Source: Epichloe hybrida
Lineage: Eukaryota; Ascomycota; Sordariomycetes; Hypocreales; Clavicipitaceae
Length of the DNA: 64,000 nucleotides
Assembly (NCBI GenBank): GCA_019022495.1
Contig: JAFEKR010000028.1
Span: forward strand, 1 to 64,000
Direction of reading: 5' to 3'
Within the stretch, counting starts at the first letter, position 1, and each line of letters begins with the position of its first letter. The position numbers were made by a program, and so were the translations under genes. Of this stretch, positions 56,253 to 64,000 are shown in pieces. A model generated the notes under the pieces. The model ran no database searches. It was not told where the DNA came from and saw nothing but the letters and a program-made list of their open reading frames with translations.

Positions 56253-59200
56253 TTACTCTATTTCCGTGTCTTCCGCAATCAGCGCTACACCGTCGACGGC
56301 CTCTCCTTGGAAGATTTCTTTTCCTTCATATGTTACTCGTCGCCATCCACACGCTTCTTTGCCGTCTTTGATCCATTCCATCGTCGGGAAGTAGTGGTCG
56401 TTCTTCTTCATTGTTATGACCCAGGGCACGCTATCAAATGTGACTGCCTTGAGGCGGAAGTCTGTAAGCCTGTTAGAGAGATTTGGGTATATCCGGCTGG
56501 GGTGGAGGTGTGAGCACAAATCAGAACTTACACGTGTTGTCGGGAATCTTTCGAGTGGCAGAAATGAAAGACGCGAGATCAAGCGTAGGCTGACCATTCA
56601 CGTGGGTGATGAAATTGGTAGGTGCCACACCGTACTGGTAAGCCGGCGAGCCACGGATTCGGCTGGATACATAAACCTCGCTGTGAAGCTTGCTGATCTG
56701 TTGGCGAACGGCCTGATGGGGTCGATGAAGAATGGCGCCGCAGAACGAAACAGCGCGGTCAGTCTCCATATCGTCGGCGGGCACTGTTGCCAGCTGCAAC
56801 TTGACCTCTTCGCATTCTCGCACAATCACGGCATCCAGTGCTTCATTAGAGTACATGACATCGAAGTCGGAAATGGTAGTGCAGATCTTGCCGTTCAAGG
56901 TCAATATGATATCACCCTCCAGAAGGGATACTGGCTGGTTGACACGCTCGAACGTCCTCTTGCTGACCATGAACAACTGGTGGTGAGACCTGTTGGCCTG
57001 TGTCACCTTCTTGACCCAATCATCGGAAACCCCCATTACAGACGCCTGGGACATTTGAATGGCTCGGAATTCGACCGGCAAAAGGCGCAATTTGGGGGAC
57101 TCGCCTTTTTGGATCGTGGAAAGGACGGGAAGCAGCGTTGGTGTGCCCAAGCCCAAATAGTACTCCTCGTCTCGCTGACTGCATGGAGATCGTTCACCCA
57201 GATAGGAGAGCCATAGTGCTTGAACCGTGCCGTCGGGGGAAACCAGCACACCACTGTTGCACGTGGAACCCAAGTTACTGTCGATGGTAATAGCGTCTAC
57301 ATTGACGGCACGGTATCGAGGAGCACCACTGTTGGCGGGAATTGCCACGGCAGTGATTTCCGTCACGGTGGTGGCGCCATGCACAACGCGTCCAATTCTG
57401 TTATGGCCCAGGAAATATGTCTTGGCTCCTTGGGTGAGATGCTCGCTGCTGAGCCTGGCGCTCTGAACGGGGGCGTCGACCAGAGCAGGATCGTATTGAA
57501 TGATGGCGTAATTTTGAAGCGGGTGCAAGAAGATCACTCTGCCCTCGACAATGATGGAGTCGGCAATGGTTACGGTAATGTCGCAAAGATCGTAGGGCAC
57601 AATGGCACGAGAGATGAGAACGAGTCCTTTATCAGCATCAATGACCAGGCCCATTCCCCACCTGCGGTTTTTGGGGAAACCATCCAATTTGACAGGCATT
57701 GTGCAGTTTACGTGGACAAAACTGCGAATCAGCTCAGCAATACCGGGGTGAGGCATGTGGTCCAACTCGATGAATGCAGCCGAGCGCCGAGCAGGCGACA
57801 CGGGAGGCAGCGGGTCTCCCAGATCGGTGAAGTCCCACAGTCCAGTTTCGTCATTCCTGACAGCCTGCTTCATTTTGGATGACCAGTGGCGGTCCACGTA
57901 AACGACAGTGGTGTTGAGGGTGTGCAGGTCCCTCAAATGCTTGTATGTCACAACCACCCTCGCCTTGTCAGGGATCCCCTTCATGACCTCTATGAAAGTG
58001 TCCAGATCAGGGACCTTCTTATGGTCGATGGTCTGAACAACCCATCCATTGTCAGTGTTGTCGAACTTGAAAGACCCTGCAGATTCGCAGACGTAAACGC
58101 CTTGGACGGCTACAGCATAGAGACGGGCTTGTTGATAAGACAGGTTGTGAAAGCTTGCACCAGCTACCGAGACAAAGCGATCGGGAGTGATGCTGTGCAA
58201 GTCTCCAACCTCGATATCCACCTTGACATCTTCGCCACCACGCTGAAGTTGAAGCTCAATGGTGCTGCCAACATTCGAGTCCAGTAAGTCGTCCAGTCGG
58301 ATGAACTGTGTAATGAGCTCTCCATTCACCTTGACCAGGACGTCACCCTCCTCAATCTTGTCATCAGATGGTCCAGAGGGCAAAACAATCTCGGCAACAA
58401 GCATATTGGTTTCGTTGGGGAAAGCTTTTCGAATCTCCGCTTCCCATTCAGGAGTGAGACCCAACCTGCGGCACTCATCGAAGGGTTTCAATAGAAACTG
58501 ACATTGAATATCACCGCGCGTGACTGGCTGGCCTTGTTGGATACATTGAAGCGCACGCAGTGGTCGGTCCAGCGGCAAGAAGTAATCGGTCGAGGCGCCA
58601 TCGGAACGTCCGCCTGCTTGCAACGCGACGGCAGATCCATCTTTGCTCACTACGGGACTGCCGGAACTACCACCGCTAGCAGCCGCGTTGGCCTGATAGT
58701 AGCACGTGTTGAAATCGCTGTAGCCTTCGCCATATTCGGGGGCGTTGCGGTCGACGCGGCTGATTACGCCCGAAAGAATACTGAGTTTCTCACCAGCATC
58801 GTTACCAACGACTCGGATCTCAACACCAACTGATGGGGGCAGGGGGGGGGGAGTATTAGTCATCGTCAGTCATAAAAACCGAGGTTGAACAAGGCGAACG
58901 AACCTTTAGCCTGGTCGGGACTTAGATCCAGACCATCGACAAGCATATATTTGATCGCTTTGGGGTCGTAACGCAATATACCAAAGTCGTGAACTGGGTC
59001 GCGGTAGACTGGATGACAGTCGACCTCTTCGTGGTTGTCGAAGACACAGTGGCCCCAGAAAGGCCCTGCGCCAACGACGTGCCGGTTGGTCAAAATATAT
59101 CTATATCTTCATGGTTAGTATATGGAAACCAATTTGAAGGCTTTCGACAATGCCAGCGTTTGATAACGACATACCCCCGTTTGGAGTCCACGACAAATCC

Positions 59201-59521
59201 AGTAGCCTCGCTCGTCAAAGCCTGGTCGGTGTCAAAAGAACAAGTCTGGCAGAAACGAATTGCCACGACGTTTCGCACAACTTTCTGGATAGTGCCCTGC
59301 CATTCGCCTAAGCTCCCTGGTGTGCCAACAAACATAGCCGCGGTGGCGTGCATGTCATCTCCCAGGACGGGTTCGTCATCGTATTCGACCGCCTCGACAA
59401 TGTCAGGGGTATTGTCACCGGGAGACAGCTTTCCATTGACGGCACGTTTGGTAGGGGGGGGATTCAAGGGTGAGAAGTCAGCCTTTCTCTTGCCTCTCGA
59501 CGAGGCGGCGGTTCCGTTCAT
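56253..59521 (-). CDS. NMA111: Nuclear HtrA-like serine protease with PDZ domains
   Basis: Four exons on the minus strand: 59175-59521, 58904-59100, 56532-58829 and 56253-56461, with three GT-AG introns of 70-74 nt, giving 1016 residues, the normal size of Nma111/Ynm3. The basic N-terminus ([16 protein letters not shown]) looks like a nuclear localisation signal. The trypsin-like triad is His123 (TNRHVV, completed by splicing), Asp154 ([11 protein letters not shown]) and Ser237 (GGSSGSP). PDZ-like domains follow, with a second degenerate protease-like half (TCNSGVL). The last exon supplies [19 protein letters not shown]. The yeast homologue acts in apoptosis and heat tolerance. Intact. Long antisense ORFs over it are shadows. 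Confidence 0.95.
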
Positions 59522-61184
59522 GCTGGGCAGGAGTTTTTATGGTGTTGCTGGATTCTCACGATACAGATCGCGAGAAATCCGCGCGAGGGGAGATGGTGAG
59601 AGGGTTCTTTCTCGTTTGCGCACAGCTCAGAGTAGAGCTTTGCGGGGATCCAATGTTTCTGCCTGCCTTTGGTCTAAACTAGGCGTGCAACAAAATCGAC
59701 AGGTGCGTGATGGGCGGGCTCGTTGACGCAAATCGACGCCTCAGACCAAACGACGCTGGACAAGGCAGCAAGCTCGTGATTCTCGTGACGAAGTAGCCGG
59801 CCGCAAAGGGTTACTGCGCATCCAGCTGGGACGGGATATACGGACGTATATATATATATATATATATGATGGCGCGCTGGAAATGCAATGAACAATTTGA
59901 AGGACCCGGGTCGCCGGCTACTGGGAGAGTTGATGGATGCACATGCACAGGCAGTCCATGTGACGTGAGGATATACGGGATGGGGCAAAACGGATGCCAG
60001 AAAGGGCGGATCAGCAGGATAATTGTTGCAGCCCCCACCTTTGCCAATTGGATTGGTGTGGTGGGGTGGTGTTGTGGTTGGTGGCGTGGATGGCGGACGG
60101 CGGATGGCGGATGGCGGATCGGACGGAGTCTTGCCGGCTTTGCAGCTTGGAGGCTGGGTAGCCTGGGCTACAACCCCACTGTAGGTGGCTGGCCCTGCTG
60201 GGGCAGCCAGTCAGTCACTGGCCTTTTTTTATTATGTACGGAGCAGGCGGTCGGTCGGTGGCAGGACCGCCCAGAATTCATTCATGGGAATCATGGCTGA
60301 CCAGACCAGTGACAGCGGGACGCGCGGTTGTCGGCGTGGAGTCCCGGCGTGGTGCAAACAAGCGGGCAGGAGCAACCAAGTTCGGCCATGCAAGTATGCA
60401 AGTATGCAAGGCTAACCAAACGGTGCACTCCCGTCCGCACTACCCGTCCGCACTATCTGGCTTTCGTGCATTTGCATTTCTGCTAAAAAGAGCATTGGCA
60501 CGTCACACGGCACCTTACGTCAAGCTTGCAGAAAAGAAAAAAACATGTCGTGCCCCTCTCAAAGGAGCAATCCTCGTCGTACAACCTTGAACGGCACGGG
60601 GCCGACAACGGGCGGGTAAAACTGCGTCGAGGAAACAAACAGCAGCGGTGACCACTTGACGAGGACCGGATATGGCGACTTCGCGTTCGAGTGAGAACAC
60701 GAAAGACATGGACTTCTCCTCCATCTATTCTTGGTTCCCATAAGGGGAACGGCAAATGTCGTATCCTAATGGCCACGTTTGCACAACGATGTCATCGGCG
60801 CTGTTATGCTTTATACCCCAGCTCAATCCACGACACGGTTCTCTGCAGACCTTTTGGTGTGTCCATTTCGGTCAAAGCCAATTCGAGTCGTTCGCAATGA
60901 TGCATGGTCTTGTTTCTACGGCTTGCTAAGCACATGTGTGCGTCTTCACTTCGGAATGCTAGAGCCCCGGCTTCATTGCAAAGTAATATGTTCTTGTACT
61001 ACGGTTCAGTCATTTTTCAAAGCAGCGTTTGAACTATTTCTCTGCCTCATCTATTGAAGAAGCCAATCCTGTTCTCAGTCTGATGATGCAATTGTACCAA
61101 ACTGCGTCACATCAAACACCTAGGCCAGGTCCCAAATGTAACGGCAAATCATCCCCAGCGAAAACCTCCAAAGTGATTTCGGTT
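59522..61184. other. Intergenic upstream of NMA111
   Basis: 1.66 kb upstream of NMA111 and downstream of the Myb-like gene, with no supportable ORF. It holds a TA dinucleotide run (59847-59867) and a GGATGGCGGA triplication (about 60087-60119). The numerous 60-140 codon ORFs overlap on both strands and show no family resemblance. Confidence 0.5.
59847..59867. repeat. TA microsatellite
   Basis: 21 bp of alternating TA about 325 bp upstream of the NMA111 start; possibly polymorphic. Confidence 0.9.
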
Positions 61185-61899
61185 TCACATCTCGTCCGCG
61201 CTGTCCTCCCTCTTTGGCTCCGTCTTAAAAACGATGTCATCCTCCTGAGAATCGTATTTTGGCTCATTCTTGAGCCTTTTCACCTTGTGGCCCGCCATCT
61301 GATCTATCAAACTGTCAGCCAAAGCGCACTCGTAAGCCCTCAATCTCCGAATTGCACATGACATACCAGCACCTCTTTTCCGAGGCGTACTTTTCCCAGG
61401 AACTTCCACATCATCATCGTCGTCGTCGTCGTCTTGGGCCTCCTCAAGAGCCATGGCCCTTGCCTTGCTCGGGCCCTTCTTGCGAGCTGCAAACACTGAT
61501 CAGATCGGGTTCCAAGATGACATGAAAACCAAAAAGCAGCAGCATCACCCAAGACATACGAGTAGCACTTTTTGAAGGGGGACTTCCCTCGCCTTCGCCT
61601 TCGCCTTTCTCCTCAAACTCGTCTATGCTCTTTTTGATCAGTGACCAGGTGTTCTGAAGAGACTTCGTTGTGCGTCCAGGCAAATCGATCTTTTGCCAGT
61701 CGATGGGCTTTCCACCCTCTCGCAGCTGCGCGATGATGCGGAGAAGAAGCTGGTACTGCACCGGAAAGGTCAGAAAAAAATAAATAAACTAGCTACGCGC
61801 CTATCAGTACGGCGTCGAAGGAGGTAGACTCACTTTGGCTTCCTGAGTCCACGGCTGGCCTCTGGGCTGACGAGCCCCGGACGCGGCTGAAGAACCCAT
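61185..61899 (-). CDS. Small Myb/SANT-like DNA-binding protein
   Basis: Exons on the minus strand: 61834-61899, 61560-61755, 61367-61486 and 61185-61303, giving 166 residues. The N-terminus carries a Myb/SANT-like helix set joined across intron 1 (QPWTQEAK, then YQLLLRIIAQL, IDWQKIDLPGRT and SLQNTWSLIKK), a pattern common in small fungal chromatin proteins. It is followed by acidic runs (EGEGEGS, an eight-Asp tract) and a basic C-terminus (GHKVKRLK). The last intron (61304-61366, GTATGT donor, 63 nt) has no stop in frame, so retaining it adds 21 residues. The start ATG at 61899 is the only one before the conserved Trp. Likely nuclear; target genes unknown. Confidence 0.75.
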
Positions 61900-62933
61900 G
61901 ATGGTAGGAAACTTCGAAAAAAAAAAAAACCAAGATGCGAAGAAGGCCCGAGATATATTTCGAAACAGACGGGGCTGGCAGAGTGAAAGTTCACAATAAG
62001 TCTGCGCTAAGCGAGATGAAATCTTTTACCAGTTGGAGTGAAAGGGGATGAGAAAGAAGAGAGGGAAAGAACAGCAGTAGAAGTGGAGGAGGATAACGAG
62101 TAGACGATAGATTAGCTTTTGATGTACCTCGTGCCTTACACTCAAGTCTGCGCCAAGCGAGATGCAATCTTCACCAGCTAGACTGAAGGACCGATGAGAA
62201 AGAAGAGAGAGAAGAGAAAGAACAGAAGTAAAGGTAGGGGACGACAACAAGTAGACGATAGATCAGCTTTTGATGTACCCAGTGCTTTATACTCAAGTCC
62301 GCTCCAGAGAGAAGGTATCTTATGTAAAGTGAGGAAAAGGTGAGTGGTGAGGCCTCAAGGCGGATTTGCGCGCGGCTCTCCCGGCACTTTCTGCAGGGAA
62401 ATTCGCCTTACGTTCTTGCCAGGACTTTGCATTCGTCTAGCTAGTGGCGAGAGCCGAGCAGGTCGCGCTGCTTGATCAAGTGTAAGCACTTGGAGAGGAA
62501 AAGAAGTGCAGTGACGTTGTCAAGTTGGGGTTGCTTCTGATGTTGACGACTCTATGGAATGTCTGTCTCCCTGGCACTAAGATGTTTCTGGGCCACGCCG
62601 AGTCTATAAATTGATGAGAATCTGAATTGACATCATTTGTTCCGAGCTAAGCATATGTAAATCCATTTACTGGTATCGGATGCTTTGGCGATTCGCTAGC
62701 TGAAAGCACACAATTTCCACCTCGAGGCGTTACCACGAACTTGTCATTACACACATGCAGCCTCATAAACCCGAGAACCTTAATCATCCGTGGGGGTATC
62801 GTTATTTGCCTAGGTGATGATCCCATAGCCGCAACTCCATCTCCAGCATGCTACATCAAAGCCATATATATCCCGTGTGAATCCAGCAAAGCCAAACCCA
62901 GCCAAACCCAGCCCGAAAAAAAAGAAGAAAAAT
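61900..62933. other. Intergenic with a 146-151 bp duplication
   Basis: Upstream of the Myb-like gene and downstream of the edge gene. It contains an A-run near 61918-61929 and the tandem duplication listed separately. No gene seen. The 74-76 codon ORFs are low-complexity. Confidence 0.5.
61998..62300. repeat. Tandem duplication, period 146-151 bp
   Basis: AAGTC(T/C)GC landmarks occur at 61998, 62144 and 62295. The two full units share GAGATG.AATCTT, GATGAGAAAGAAGAGA, AGTAGACGATAGAT.AGC and TTTTGATGTACC. It lies just upstream of the Myb-like gene, so it may affect that promoter. Confidence 0.85.
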
Positions 62934-64000
62934 TTAGCCAGTTCGTCTCATCTTGTCTCTATATGCCATGAACTCACGTATCCGATCCTGATGTTCAATA
63001 CATGCATCCATCCACCGTCGTCTAACATCATTGTCTTGTTGCACCCAGTTAAAATATTCCTGCATCTCCGTATCGCCACGTGCCCCTAGGAACCCATATC
63101 CCTTGGCTTCTCTCGTTCCAGATATCAGAGATTTTCTTGTAGCAAAATGGTCCACTACTTGACCATTGAAGGAATCCCATTGGCGCAAGTAATCTTCAAA
63201 ATCTGCCAGGTACTTGTTCCACGACGCAGTGTTTGGCTTCATTCCTTCTATAGCAACGGTAGCGTGTAAGCGCGGCGCCACGGGGGGCTCGGGAAATTCC
63301 AACGGCTGTGGGTTAGATAACCTGCCAGGGGGGAAATCCGAGGCCTTGCTTTCAAAAGGCAAATTATCCTTCAAGCTACTGAATGAGCCGAGTCCTTCCT
63401 TTTGCTGGGCGAGCGGAGCCACGTTCTTCAAATCTGCGAAGCTGGCTCTGAACTCTTCGCTGTCCTCTGATCCGGCAGCGTTTGCATCGAGGGGGATCTT
63501 CGCAGGACGTTGTGGCATCTCCTCAGACGAGGCACCATCGACATTGCCAGCTCGCCACTCTGGCCGAGATGGTTCAACGTGGATATTTCGCGCAAATTCA
63601 GCTTTCAGACCTTCTGAAGATGGTGTGTCGATGTCCATGGCTTGTGGGCTGCCTGTCGCTACTGGGCGTGCCTGCGCCTGTGCACTCCTCCCGCGCCAGT
63701 CGTATGTCTCTTCTTCGCTGCTGCTTTCTTCAACCGACGCAGGTGTTCCTGCCGTTGGCTTAGCTTTTGATCTTCTAGAATTGGCTCGACTGGTACGCGT
63801 CGGCGAGACGGACGGGCCGGGTACCGGCTGTGGCACAAATGTCTGCGGTCCGAACTTGTCGCTCCACCCCTCAGCATTGAAACCGCTCTCGGCCTGCGAA
63901 GCATTGGAGGTAGTATTAGTACTATCATTGCGGCGCATGGCAGGACGCTTAATATGCGATCGGCGAGTTCGGCGACTGCCAGGGGAAGGCCAGTTACCCA
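62934..64000 (-). CDS. Unidentified disordered protein, 3' part, runs off right edge
   Basis: Reads from the window edge to a TGA at 62934. The first in-window ATG is at 63938 (334 residues from there), but the frame is open upstream to 64000 with a basic, protein-like sequence (SPGSRRTRRSHIKRPAM), so the true start is probably beyond the window. The N-terminal two-thirds is Ser/Pro/Glu-rich and disordered (ESSSEEETYDW). The C-terminal 110 residues are compact and Trp/Tyr-rich (SWNKYLADFEDYLRQWDSFN, FNWVQQDNDVRRRWMDACIE), probably a helical domain. I do not recognise the family. Likely nuclear given its charge pattern, but that is inference. Confidence 0.75.
   Translation of the reverse strand, partial: GNWPSPGSRRTRRSHIKRPAMRRNDSTNTTSNASQAESGFNAEGWSDKFGPQTFVPQPVPGPSVSPTRTSRANSRRSKAKPTAGTPASVEESSSEEETYDWRGRSAQAQARPVATGSPQAMDIDTPSSEGLKAEFARNIHVEPSRPEWRAGNVDGASSEEMPQRPAKIPLDANAAGSEDSEEFRASFADLKNVAPLAQQKEGLGSFSSLKDNLPFESKASDFPPGRLSNPQPLEFPEPPVAPRLHATVAIEGMKPNTASWNKYLADFEDYLRQWDSFNGQVVDHFATRKSLISGTREAKGYGFLGARGDTEMQEYFNWVQQDNDVRRRWMDACIEHQDRIREFMAYRDKMRRTG

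Noticed and set aside
55716..57216. Plus-strand ORFs of 265 and 266 codons
   Set aside because: They are antisense to NMA111 exons or its 3' flank; NMA111 on the minus strand has clear family motifs.
57220..58833. Further long plus-strand ORFs over 57.2-58.8 kb
   Set aside because: Antisense shadows of the NMA111 protease and PDZ region.

Overview
This window is nuclear DNA of a filamentous ascomycete. The evidence is short 50-90 nt GT-AG introns, a WSC-domain GH3 glycosidase, a fungal reducing polyketide synthase, a BAHD-type acyltransferase, a 14-helix drug/H+ antiporter, and fungal IST1 and NMA111. A Sordariomycete, probably Hypocreales, fits best, but no marker settles the genus. The genome is strongly two-compartment. 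About 1-28.7 kb and 37.2-43.1 kb are extremely AT-rich, with the signature of repeat-induced point mutation (RIP, mainly CpA to TpA). They contain stop-riddled transposon relics and no convincing host gene. The islands at 28.7-37.2 kb and 43.1-64.0 kb have ordinary base composition and hold all the genes.

The left AT-rich block is a nest of mobile elements, several of which can be delimited by target-site duplications (TSDs). They are: a RIP-degraded autonomous hAT transposon (about 5.95-11.43 kb) that received at least two later insertions (7624-9520, flanked by a 14-bp TSD, and about 10338-11165); a solo LTR (11798-12014, TSD CTTAT); a complete Ty3/gypsy element on the minus strand (13107-22137, TSD CCTTC) with a 1747-bp hAT-type non-autonomous element (13292-15038, 8-bp TSD GTTATAAG) inside one LTR and a 525-bp miniature LTR element of TRIM type (20715-21239, TSD ATAGG) inside the body; a solo LTR of the same TRIM family (28222-28396, TSD GTAAC); two truncated gypsy-like 3' ends with a 275-bp LTR (2077-3543 and 24745-26283); and a satellite-like tandem array (22.25-23.94 kb). 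A full-length Ty1/copia element (37218-43116, minus strand, TSD AGTTG) forms the second AT-rich block.

The first island holds an intact, intronless PLP-dependent decarboxylase of the GAD/CSAD type (30470-32059), a frameshifted unidentified gene remnant (32689-33223), and a secreted WSC-GH3 beta-xylosidase-type gene (34271-37050). That gene is intact except for one in-frame TAG four codons after the catalytic-nucleophile motif.

The second island begins with what looks like a decaying secondary-metabolite cluster. It has an intact six-exon MFS exporter (44219-46318), a convergent intact BAHD-type acyltransferase (46435-47910, minus), and a divergent reducing PKS (48874 to about 53916). The PKS is dead: one nonsense codon, two frameshifts, and loss of everything after the methyltransferase region, which ends in a 67-69 bp tandem repeat. 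The rest is conserved housekeeping sequence, all on the minus strand: IST1 (ESCRT-III/Vps4 regulation), NMA111 (nuclear HtrA-like protease), a small Myb/SANT-like DNA-binding protein, and the 3' part of an unidentified disordered protein that runs off the right edge.
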